Shown: positions 1-62,539 of the stretch, one piece after another | Position numbering within the stretch: position 1 is the stretch's first letter | How the letters are laid out: every line of letters starts with the position of its first letter | Assembly (NCBI GenBank): GCA_030549495.1 | Contig: JAUIRK010000909.1 | Location: forward strand, 542,001 to 606,000 | Origin: Nectonema munidae | Lineage: Eukaryota; Nematomorpha; Nectonematoida; Nectonematidae | Direction of reading: 5' to 3' | DNA length: 64,000 nt | Position numbers and translations under genes: made by a program | Notes under the pieces: generated by a model | The model's input: only the letters and a program-made list of their open reading frames with translations | Databases searched by the model: none | Told to the model about the DNA's origin: nothing

Positions 1-573
1 TAACTATTTAATAATAAAGGGCATTCTCGCGAAAACCTAAAAATCCTGGATTCGCGAATTTTTACGAAAATAAAAGCGATCCCGGTATTTCTCATTCTCG
101 GAAAATAAGCACTGATTACAAGCTTTCTTAGTACCTATTTTTTATCGTAGTTCAAGGCAGTAGGTGTCAAAGTCGTTTAGATCTTTTAATAGAATGAATT
201 TGTCAAGATTTTCAAATCATTGATCAATATTACCACAAAAAGTAAAATATTTCACTTAGTTAATACTTTACTTGTTTTTAAAAATTTTTTTTGTTTTTTA
301 ATCTTTTCAAATATAATTGCAAAACTTTTATGAAATGTAAGTGCGGGAGTTTGATTGAATATTTGATACAAATAAGTATGATCTTTGTGTGATATAATAC
401 TTAAATACATATAAATATATGATTATAATGTTCAAATTCAATTCCACTGCTTCGTGGGAAGCAAGAAATCAGATGGCGTTAAATTATCATAAAACAATGG
501 AATAATATAGAAATTATGCCCAAAAAAGACATTCCATGCTATTGCGATGTTTTATATAGGATGCGAAAAATAC
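1..573. other. intron, nothing recognised
   Basis: AT-rich sequence downstream of the last MUN exon. I looked for the next MUN block on the minus strand and did not find it. Confidence 0.6.
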
Positions 574-51885
<51,312 letters not shown>

Positions 51886-52979
51886 CTATTAATTAAATTT
51901 AAAATATTATACATGTCATAGAAAAATCTGATATTTATTTCAAATTTTAGTAAAATATATCACCAAATCAAAAGTCTCATCTTGACCTAAATAAATCGTT
52001 ATTTCTGTAAAAGCTTAACAACAATATTATATAGTAATATCATTAAAAACTAGTATAACACGAAAACGATTTAAATTTATAGGAAACATTTTTCTTAGAA
52101 TGTTTGAAACAATATAAGCTATTATTAAACATAAAGTATAAGTTTAAGAAAGAAATTAAATTGTAGAAAGCCTAATTATGGTAATTCTATATTTGTCTAA
52201 CTCAGGGTTTAGCAGGAACTCCATCTTGAATTTGCAAAAAAAAAGTTTCTTCAAGACACTATGTTGATGTATTCTCATTTGGTGTGGTTGTGTTCATTTA
52301 TTTCACAACATGGTAGTCTTATTCCTAAATGAGTATTGACTTCGTTCTCATGGCAAATTCATTGTTTTATTGAGTCTGTGATGTACTAAGCTCTCACATA
52401 AAGAAATTGACTCTTTTTATATTTTGTTCTTTTGTACCCAGCATTGTTTCACCTTGGTAAGATTTGCCTTATTAGACGACAAGGCATTAATTTTATTAAA
52501 TTTGAATTAATAAGCTTAGTGGTTTTATTGTATTCAATCATTAATACACAAAAATTTCCTTCTTTCCAGTCTTTTCAATCGATGTATGCCCATCAATTTA
52601 GAAAAAGATAGAATATCTCCTTGAGCACTTATGGCAATGCATGTGCCTTTTAATATACTAAATCTGGACAACATGCCTTCCTGTTTCAACAGTCACCCTG
52701 TAGACTTCCATAGGGAAAGCATGGCTATCCTACTTTCATATCATTCAAAAAAGGGATTAAATACGCCTGCTTAAGTTATATAGCAATATATAGATATAAT
52801 ATATTCATTTATAGAGTTAGAAAAAGAGCTCTTTTCAAAATCTTGACCTCCAAAATGGTGTTTTTGTTCGAGTGTTTTAGCTCTAAATTTTATCAATTGC
52901 CTTATTAGTTATTCTCACTAAATAGTTGAAAAACTAATTAAACCAGATATAATTGATAGGCTTAACCCTATTAGTGATG

Positions 52980-53045
52980 GGCTAAATTTGTCCGCTCAAG
53001 TGCTGGGGGGGGGGGGGGGGGGGGTAAAGTGCCCTCCCCCCTATT
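52980..53045. repeat. poly-G tract
   Basis: A run of about 20 G at 53006, followed by TAAAGTGCCCTCCCCCC. Its length is likely unreliable. Confidence 0.6.
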
Positions 53046-54975
53046 TTTCTCAGATATTAATAAGTTTTTATAAATATTTTTAATGTTATATATATATTTC
53101 AACTATGCTGAATTCAGTGGTGATGTCCATTTTTTTTTATCAAAATCAATCAAACCTGTCAAAAAATTGATTTATATTTGACAGCTCATCTCAAAAAGGA
53201 ACTTTTTATTTAAATAATTATATAAAGTTTTTACACATATATACCCATTTTCAAATATGCTGAATTGAGTGGTGATATTCATTTTTTATGAAAATCAATC
53301 AAACATGTCAAAAAATTTATTTAAATGTGACAGCTCATCTCAAAAAGAACTTTTTATCTAAATAATTATATAAAGTTTTTTACACATATATACCCATTTT
53401 CAAGGAGGCTGAATTCAGTGGTGATATTCATTTTTTATGAAAATCAATCAAACCTGTCAAAAAAGTGATTTACATATGACAGCTCATCTCAAAGAATAAA
53501 CTTTTTATCTAAATAATTTTATAAAGTTTTTTACACATATATACCCATTTTCAAGTATGCTAAATTCGGTGGTGTTATTCATTTTTTATGAAAATCAATC
53601 AAACCTGTCAAAATATTGATTTAAATGTGACAGCTCATCTCAAAAAGAAACTTTTTATCTAAATAATTATATAAAGTTTTTTACACATATATACCCATTT
53701 TCAAGCAGGCTGAATTCAGTGGTGAAGTCCATTTTTTATCAAAATCAATCAAACCTGTCAAAAAAGTGATTTACATATGACAGCTCATCTCAAAAAAAAA
53801 CTTTTTATCTAAATAATTATATAAAGTTTTTTTACACATATATACCCATTTTCAAATATGCTGAATTCAGTGGTGTTATTCATTTTTTATGAAATCAATC
53901 AAACCTATCAAAAAAATGATTTAAATGTGACAACTCATCTAAAAAATAATCTAAATTTTTATATAAAGTTTGGTAATGTTGCACTATCCGTGCATTGATG
54001 AAAAACAATTTTAATTGGAAAGAAGTTGTTCAATGATATAATGCTTTCATATGTCAATCTTTTCTTTAAAATGCGCTTATAGTTTGAGTATCGCACTATA
54101 CGTGCATTGTAGCAAATACAGTCTATGCCTGCCTCCATAATCTGAGTATATCTACATGATACACATATAGTGCGATGTAACGTGTCTATACATAATGCTG
54201 TGATGAAGAGATGTATGAGACAGGGACGCTCTCTTATACTATATGGGTTACCAACACAAATCTTTTTAGATTCATCATACACACTTGAGTTATAACAACA
54301 GTGAAGGAGAGGGTATTTCACAAATGTTATTGCGTCTTGAAAATTCAATAACTCTTGATTAAAATTTCAGCACAAATTTAATATTGTCTTCCTCTTTTTA
54401 AATATCTCGTCCATGTTTCACTATGCCTGTATTGTCCATAATACTGGTCTTCAATTTGTATGTGTATAGTAGTGAAGAGAGAGAAACACAGACTGTGTTG
54501 CTCTATTTGGTAGGATGTGTATCACGTAGCTTTACTCGTATTATGGAGGCAGGCATAGACTGTATTTGCTACAATGCACGTATAGTGCGATACTCAACTA
54601 TAAGCGCATTTTAAAGAAAAGATTGACATATGAAAGCATTATATCATTGAACAACTTCTTTCCAATTAAAATTGTTTTTCATCAATGCACGGATAGTGCA
54701 ACATTACCTAAAGTTTTTTACACATATATATCCATTTTCAAGCATGCTGTGTTTACTGGTGATATTCCTTTTATTTATAAAAATCAGTCAAACCTGACAA
54801 AAAAATTTTAATATGACAGACCATGTCAAAATTAAAATTTTTATTCTTATAAAAAGTTTTTTATACATTTCAAGTATGTAGATTGTAGAATTTAATGGTG
54901 ATGTTCATTTTTTATGAAATCAATAAAATCTGTCAAAAAAATCGATTAAACCTGTAAATCAATGTCAAATATATA
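53045..54975. repeat. tandem array 1, ~150-bp unit, about 8 copies
   Basis: Units contain TGACAGCTCATCTCAAAAA, TATATACCCATTTTCAA, GCTGAATTCAGTGGTGATAT and AATCAATCAAACCTGTCAAA. TGACAGCTC begins at 53179, 53328, 53477, 53628 and 53778, with variants at 53928 and 54815, a period of 149-151 bp. The array is interrupted at 53972-54708. Confidence 0.9.
53972..54708. mobile_element. 737-bp long-TIR DNA transposon inside array 1 (Merlin-like?)
   Basis: Ends GGTAATGTTGCACTATCCGT / inverse, with inverted arms of about 195 bp (53972-54166 and 54515-54708) that are nearly identical. A perfect 8-bp duplication TAAAGTTT flanks it (53964-53971 and 54709-54716). The centre, about 350 bp, has no ORF. An 8-bp duplication with ends starting GG suits Merlin, but P and hAT cannot be ruled out. 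Confidence 0.85.
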
Positions 54976-54999
54976 AACATAAAAATAACTTCTACTTGC

Positions 55000-56095
55000 A
55001 ATATTTCTCTGGTAATTATTTTCTTAATTTATTTAATAAACCAACTTTAGGTGTTTAATTCACTCAAAATGTTTCATTTGTCAGTAACTTATGCATCTCT
55101 ATAGGACCTCCAACTTTTTGGCTACAGATTCGTTATCGGCTCGTAGTCTCTACGTCATATTATAATTTACAGTATGTAATTTTGCTATTCACTCTATGAT
55201 GATCCTTTCTTGGTAGCTCTTTTTTCATTAGAAATGTATATTCTTCAATGTGTGTTTGAAAAAATTTTTATAAGAATAAAATTACTTCTTTCCTCTCTCA
55301 AAGCATTCTGATTAAATATCTTCTCGATGATCTTAGGCTTTTTTTATCAGTATCGTGTATTTTATCATCAGGCTAGAATATTTGTCAACCAATCTCAGTT
55401 CAAAGGTTTTTTTTCTTATGAATCATTCGTGATGTTCATTGTTCAATTACAAAAAGTTGTTCACGTTCTTCATCTAAAAGATTCTCTCTTTGACGCAAAA
55501 AGAAAAAAATGGACAAATTCAATTTAAATTAAAAAATATCTTGATAGTGACTAAATTCTCATATATTGGCATCTGTGCTATTTTTGATGACCTATTCTAA
55601 ATTTTTAGATTTCTTACCCATGTTAGTATGATAATTGTGTTCCTAGATGATAAGCCATAGATTTAAATATTTTTCATTTGTAAAAGAGGAACTTCTTTTT
55701 CACAGTCAAAATCTTTTTTGAAGCACCTAATATTATATCTTTACACCACTTCATCGTTCATTAGAACGTGGTAGATCTTCCATTTAGTCAAGATACATAT
55801 TTTTTTAAAATTATTTATTTTGATCACATGTTCTCTTTTAAATTAGTTTTCAACTAGGTTCTTCTCTAATACAAATTTTCAAAAGATTTTATAATACGTT
55901 TTGTTTTTTGTAAATAAATATTTCATACACAAGATGATTGAAGAAAGTATTATAAGCCATAATATACAAAAAAAAAAGTATATTTTTACTATATAGCTAA
56001 TATAAAGCGATTTTTGAAAAAAATTTATAGAACAGATTCACGCATACATCACTAATTCAATTGCCACTTCGAGATATTTTTTAACCGTATTAGAC
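55000..56095. other. intron between the two arrays, nothing recognised
   Basis: AT-rich with pyrimidine-rich runs; no repeat unit, exon or terminal repeat found. Confidence 0.5.
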
Positions 56096-56099
56096 AAAA

Positions 56100-57500
56100 T
56101 GGAGTAGAGAAATGAAATAGGCATAGTCGATTTGTTATAAAATCAGATATTTTATTTGAAAAAGATATTTTATTTTTTTGAAAATATTTTTGAAGACAGT
56201 ATTTAGAATTAAACCACAAATCTGATTCAAGCTTTCAGATATTTTAAAACCATAAATGCGAAACCTGAGTCCAAAAATGAAACCTTTTTTTTCTTTATTT
56301 CTGTTGACATTATACGTAAATCAATCATTTGATTGACACTTTCAGACATTTAAAACTATTAAATGCAAAAACTGATTTCAGAAATAAAATTATCACCGTC
56401 GAATTGGTATAAAAACACATATTTCATATAAAATTAGAGAGAATATTTTGGGATATAGTTTTCAGACATAAACCGCAAATTTGATTAACACTAGCAGCTA
56501 AACCTCTAAATGCGAAAACTTCGTCCAGAAATGAAACCATCATGATATATTTGCTATAAAAACATATATTTAATGTAAAATATGAATCAATACTTTTGGA
56601 AACAAATTTTAGAACTAAACGCAAATTTGATTGATACTTATAGTTATTTTCAAATCCAAACTGTAAAAATTGAGTCCATAAATGAAACCAGGATGGCTGA
56701 TTTAGTATAAAACATATATTTTATGTAAAATTTGAAGGAATGTTTTTGGAGACAATTTTTGGAGATAAAACCGCAAATTTGATTAACACTTATGGGTATT
56801 TTCAAATCCTGAATGAAAAATATGAGTCCAGAAATGAAACCAGCATGGCCAATTTAGTATAAAACATATATTTTATGTAAAATTTGAAGGAATGTTTTTG
56901 GAGACAATTTTTAGAGGTAAACCGCAAATTTGATTAACAGTTATAGGTATTTTTAAATCCTGAATGAAAATTATGAGTCCAGAAATGAAACCAGGATGGC
57001 CGATTTAGTATAACACATAAATTTTATGTAAAATTTGGAGGAATGTTTTTGGAGACAATTTTTAGAGGTAAAACGGCAAATTTGATTAACACTTATAGGT
57101 ATTTTCAAATCCTGAATGAAAATTATGAGTCAAGAAATGAAACCAGGATGGCCGATTTAGTATAAAACATATATTTTATGTAAAATATGAGGGAATGTTT
57201 TTGGAGACAATTTTTAGAGGTAAATAGCAAATTTGATTAACACTTATAGGTATTTTCAAAACCTGAATGAAAAATATGAGTCCAGAAATGAAACCAGGAT
57301 GGCCGATTTAGTATAAAACATATATTTTATGTAAAATTTGAATGAATGTTTTTGGAGACAATTTTTAGAGGTTAATCGCAAATTTGATTAAGACTTATAG
57401 GTATTTTCAAATCCTAAATGAAAAAATAAGTCCAGAAAGGAAAACAGCATGGCCGATTTTGTATAAAAATATATATTTTATGTAAAATTTGAAGGAATAT
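56100..57500. repeat. tandem array 2, ~152-bp unit, about 9 copies
   Basis: Units contain GAGTCCAGAAATGAAACCAG, GATGGCCGATTTAGTATAAA, ACATATATTTTATGTAAAAT and GCAAATTTGATTAACACTTA. GAGTCCA-like starts fall near 56268, 56520, 56670, 56824, 56976, 57127, 57279 and 57430. The middle copies are most alike and the outer ones most diverged. Confidence 0.9.
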
Positions 57501-57772
57501 TTTATTAGATATATTTCTGATTAATCAAAATTTTGATTGACATTTTCCAAAAAGTAGCCATGATTATTGAAAAAATTAAATATATAAAGTGTTATGCTTT
57601 CCAAACTGAATATAATTATAAATTTTCAAGATAGTATATAATATGGATCCTAAGTTATAAGGTTAACAACAGATAATGTCAAAATCTTGCTGAAAAAATT
57701 AAATTTTTGTTTTTGATTGACAGTTTTGGAAATGAAAGCGTCATTCAACTACCATGAAAATGGTATCAAAAG

Positions 57773-58033
57773 ATGCAGCTAGCGATTTTAGGGTCACAAA
57801 ATTTGAAGGGATATGATTCAGCCACTAATTGGGTTAATGTTGCTAACTACCAATCTTTTGTAGCTCTAGCAACTATTTTTACCAACATATGTGAGGTAGC
57901 TCATGATGTTGAGTGTATACAAATTCAAGATCTTAAACATGGTAAATTATATTTTGCTTTGGAAGAAAGAACATTAGAAACTCAATTAGTGCTTATTGGA
58001 TTACTCGTTACATTGATGCTTCAATTTGTCTAG
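57773..58033 (+). CDS. 86-codon ORF, possibly the 5' part of the adjacent transposon fossil
   Basis: Reads SATNWVNVANYQSFVALATI then FTNICEVAHDVECIQIQDLK and ends in a hydrophobic stretch (TQLVLIGLLVTLMLQFV). Composition is protein-like, but no family is recognised. Its position just upstream of transposase blocks makes a transposon origin likely. Confidence 0.3.
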   Translation: MQLAILGSQNLKGYDSATNWVNVANYQSFVALATIFTNICEVAHDVECIQIQDLKHGKLYFALEERTLETQLVLIGLLVTLMLQFV

Positions 58034-59200
58034 CAATACTATTTATTGGAACTATGACAATAAATAGTGGAGAAAAAGTTTGTGCCAACGTGTTTGATTT
58101 ATTCCTCTAGCAAGGAATATGGATGAAGATATTAGTTCTCGACTTAAATAGTGGTTTAGGAACTCAGACAACATGAAGAAGCACTAACAGGCATCTATAA
58201 ATCTTTTTGTTGTAAACAAAGGAAAAAAGAACAAATGTTATTCAAGGATTTACCAATGGCGTTAGATAAGGAAAGCAATAGTGCTGATTTCAGTAACTGC
58301 TTCAGCTTTTGAAGAAAATATTGAGGGCATTGTTGTTAATAGAAGATTCAAAGTAAAACTTATAATAATGAAGTACCTTTGAATATTGATTGTTATTTTA
58401 GATTAAAAACATCGATAGATTGGCTGTGTTGTATCGGAAACAGGAAAATCAAAAAATTTTTGTGCGTCAAAACTTGATGTTGGAACTAGAATACAAATTG
58501 CAGAAGCTGTTCTGAAATGTATAAAACTAGGAGATTTAGAGAGCAATTTTAAAGCTAGGTGTCTTGATACTGCACCAAGTAAAACTGAACTTGATAAGTG
58601 TACTTCTAAATTATTCGGAAAAAGTCTTAAAATGAAAGTGATCTCTTCAGCCTGTCTTCATCAAATTAAAGAAAATGTTATTTATAATATTTATCAGTTT
58701 TGTTATGGTGCTTCGTTATATCCTAAAATATCCATTTTTAAAAATTTATGGAAAGATATTGATAAATCATGATTATATAAAATATAATGAGGATATAAAT
58801 CAATCATGATTATATTGATAAATCATATTATCATATTGATAATGATAAGATATTGAAGCTCTGAAAAATTCCGGAACCGGCTTAAAAAAGCAGCCTGCTA
58901 CTCAAAAACTCTGACATTTTGCTGCCACATACTATGTGACCAACTGGGTTGCAGTCAACTTAGTATCATCAGTACCAAAAATAGACTTGAATATCTTCAA
59001 AGATGTGAAGATAAAGAAGTTTACTCAATTGCTAGTAGAGGCCTTGCAGAAGTCTCTGGTATTTGAGTGAAGAAGTAATCTCGCTTACTTTCATGGATGA
59101 CAAGGTACATCTTGTAATCAGAAAGAATATGATTGATTTATTTCAAGGTTCCAGTTCTATCTTCGTTGCAAAGAGGGAAATATAAAGAAAAATTTGGGAT
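58010..59200 (+). pseudogene. transposase-like fossil, unclassified arthropod/cnidarian-type family
   Basis: A plus-strand frame near 58420-58750 reads DWLCCIGTGKSKNF, AEAVLKCIKLGDLESNFKAR, CLDTAPSKTELDKC and SACLHQIKENVIYNI; near 59050 SLWYLSEEVISLTFMDDKVH then LVIRKNMIDLF. From memory these match a repeated family with 'FDTTSSNTGxxNGAC', 'LACRHHIxExV' and 'LWYLTEExxxLxLFDDxV', which I cannot place in a named superfamily. Broken by stops. Confidence 0.55.
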
Positions 59201-59261
59201 AAAACTTAAGTTGTCATAGAGTGCGAAACGGCCAAGCTAAACAATATTTGCCCTAAAAAAG

Positions 59262-59406
59262 TAAGGGTACCGTGGAATGATTTGATGAAGAAGGCATAAT
59301 TGCGCCGCTATTAGCGAACTATATAAGAAAAGTAGGCTTGATGCGGAATTGAACCAACTGACTTTGAGTTATCGAAATCCAGTATCTAATTAACCTTACT
59401 CACGCC
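59262..59406 (-). mobile_element. SINE family 1
   Basis: On the minus strand: GGGCGTGAGTAAGGTTAATT, AACTCAAAGTCAGTTGGTTC, AATTCCGCATCAAGCCTACT, ending in GGTACCCTTAC. More diverged than the 47-kb copy. Confidence 0.8.
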
Positions 59407-60086
59407 CTCTTATATATAATAAAATTATTGGTTGAAGTTGATCATCCTTTATGAAAGGAAAGATAAGATTACAGATTAAAGTATTTTATTAGAATACAAT
59501 TTGTAAATAGAAATGCTGAAAGAGGTATTCAGCTTCAGTTTGTTTAAAGAAAATCGGAGTTGAATAAAAATTTTAAAAAAAATTAAAAATTAAAAAAAAA
59601 ATTTAATATGAACTTTTTTTAATATTTTAGCTGTTTATTTTTTTATTGCCATAAAACTTCTTTTGTTAATATTGTTCATTCACTGGTTAATCTTTTAATA
59701 ACGCGTGCAAAAATGAAGTTTTTCTAGTATTTAACGTGGACATCTCGTTCAAGGGGGGTCCACTGGACACACTATTAAATTTTAAAAACTTTTCATGAAA
59801 TTTTAAATAAAAGATTTAGGTCAAGCGTCACACGAGAGATATCGATTGTGATATAATGGAGTAAGAACAAATAAAACAAAAATAGTTGTCAAAATTTTTG
59901 GACCAGTATTTCTCACATAAACAAAAGTTATTTCAATAAAGGTAAATAAACAGAAAAATATAAAAGCTTCTAAAATTTTAAGATTTTGTCTTGGACACTT
60001 AGTGATTTTGATTTTAAAAATTTCTTAATGCCATACATCCAAGTTATTTAGAAAACCCAATACAAAAAAAACTAACTTTTTGATAC

Positions 60087-60173
60087 AGGTATAGAAATTT
60101 TGGCGGAACTTGATCTGGGAGGATTTGGAAGAACTTTTGGAACTGGTGGCAAACATTTTCTACTAAGAATAAC
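60087..60173 (-). CDS. candidate upstream unc-13 exon, proline-rich
   Basis: On the minus strand a pyrimidine-containing acceptor ending in CTTCAG precedes an open stretch reading VILSRKCLPPVPKVLPNPP and onward, followed by a possible donor (CCT|GTATCA). Proline-rich disordered sequence suits the N-terminal half of UNC-13. The reading phase does not join directly to the 51885 exon, so either another exon lies between them or this is chance. A second open frame exists here, so the frame is not certain. Confidence 0.35.
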
Positions 60174-62530
60174 CTGAAGTTAGATATATGTCTATGTATA
60201 AAGCAAATATAAGGTATAAAAAGGTACAAGCAAATATTTTCTTGTTTGTGGAATATGATCTTCTTAAAACACAAAGATTTCTTCTTCCAAAAAATTGGGC
60301 TCTCATTACGTACAAACAGAAAGACTCTTATTCTTTTCGCTGTCCACTCTCATTGAACAAACCAAATTTCAAGTTAACACTCTCTAAACTGTCCATAAGG
60401 TAAAAAGTCGTCGATTTTTATGAATGTTACAAAAGTTTAATTGGTGAAAGACAAAAAATTCAAAACTTTGTCCAAGCTTCTTTTCACAGACAACTACAAA
60501 CTGCCACGTGTGGGTAACAAAAATTGTTTTCATGTAAATACTCAAGTTAAATACAATTAATATTTTTTTTTTTTGCGAATGTCATGTTTGCGGTTTTCAT
60601 AAACCTTTGGAACTACGCAAACTTTATGATTTCATTTATTTTCTTTATGATTTCAATTGTTTTCTGTTGCTTCACTCGTCTTATTTTTACACCACATGAT
60701 GTATTCATTAATATATATGTGATGATGTCTACGTGTAAGTCTGTGTGTCCTTAATTAATTAGTCTTCTTTGGTTGTTTGTTTGTTTTCATTATAATAAAT
60801 TTTCTTCTTCTTCGCCTTATAAAATTTAGAATGAATATCTCCAATAACCTAAATACAACGCTTGTACTTTCATTTCAGGTAAATTTCTTAAAGAATTTCT
60901 AAATTTGCAAAGCTATATATAAATGGAATTGAAGTATAATTATAAAAATTATCAAAGTTATACTCTATCAATTTAATTTTGGTGTGTTTTGGTATGGGCT
61001 TGTTAATCTTAGAGTCGCATTTTCAGCTGTATATAGGTTACGAAAATTTTTTATATGTTTATGAAAAATGTTTATGACCGTCAACATGTGAGAGAAAACT
61101 ATTGTTTTAGACAACCGACTGTTCTATTAGGTTCTGCACTTTTGTCGTTATATTGAATTGGAATGTGGTGCGTAGGTATAGGGAAGTGACCGTCCTATCA
61201 AGGCGATCGCTATGATAGATTTTATAATTAAGATTATTACAAATTAATAAACAATTGAATAAATTTCTAACTAGGTACGGTTTATTTAATTATTACATAT
61301 ATTAACTATGATTTGGTCGATCTCAGCTAGCCAGGATAAAGATCCAGCATTTTTACGGGCAAACGCAAGATGACGATAATACATTAATTATGATAATTGA
61401 TAAGCTAAGAAAATGCTATAACACGGAAAAGAAATTATCCTGACAGAAAGGCTACCTTTGGTTATAAAGTTTTTTTCACGTAATCTCTGAAGTAGCACAT
61501 TATTTTTATGACTGAATTAACTATAAACAGTTTTAATAAAACTTGTAAAAATGGTTTTAACACAAAATTTAATGAAAATAAGATATGAATTAGTTAACAT
61601 AATTAGGTCTCCCATGGTTTCATAGAATTCAAAATTTTCAACATTACTAAAGATTACTTCCAATCAATCGAGACATCAAAATATGTTTATAAAACGTTCC
61701 CTATATTTTTGTTCTCTTAAATCTCAATTTTTCCTATGCGTTGGCCTATATACGAGTTATAAAAAATATGGGAGAATAAAAATGAAGAACTATTTTGTAG
61801 AAATTTAATTATTGACAACATTGAAAAGCTACGTGTTAACAAATTTCCCAAAACCATTTAAAGAAAAAGTTAGTTAAGTTGAAATTCAGTTATACTTAGT
61901 TTTTATTATAAAAATGATAACTAAGTAACTAATTTATAGCAATTTTTAATATGAATAACAATTATAGAATTTTCTATGACAAGTAGGCTCAAGTTTACAA
62001 CCTCTCCCAGCCCTTCATCGAAGTAAGTCTTAGTGTTATAAGACTAGTATATAATAGACATTAAAAATTCTTTTATGAAAAAATCGCCTTGACTGTGAGT
62101 TGAACCCCTATCCCCTGAATTTAACCTGTGAGTGCATTCTAACTATGATTCCCTTTCAAATATATTGTAGACATTGCAACCAAGGGTAGAACAATCTTCG
62201 ACAATTATGATATCTGGAATATAACCAGAATCCAACAATTGCACCGATATACCATCTCCCAGCAAACTTCACTCGTGCTATTTAACTACTACTTTCAATG
62301 AAAATGAAAGATATGATATCTCTCTATATTGAACATGCTAGGAAATGATTAAACTGTTTATTATATGGACCTGTTTTTCACTATATAAAGAAGATTGTTT
62401 TTTCTTCCCATCCTAATTATTAAAATAGCGTCATCTTGCTTCAGGAAATAAAAAAATTCCAAAAATTAAGCTTATAATTTATGTTCTGAATGAGGAACAA
62501 AAAGATAGGACTGGATGCTTTATATGTAGT
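60174..62530. other. nothing assigned
   Basis: AT-rich. A weak tRNA-like head may lie on the minus strand at 62080-62150 (GGGGTTCAACTCACAG). No exon was identified upstream of 60173. Confidence 0.45.
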
Positions 62531-62539
62531 TTATGGTTT

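Noticed and set aside
53959-54811. Several 60-129 codon ORFs sharing the segment MEAGIDCICYNARIVR
   Set aside because: They are frames through the two inverted arms of the 737-bp transposon, not genes.
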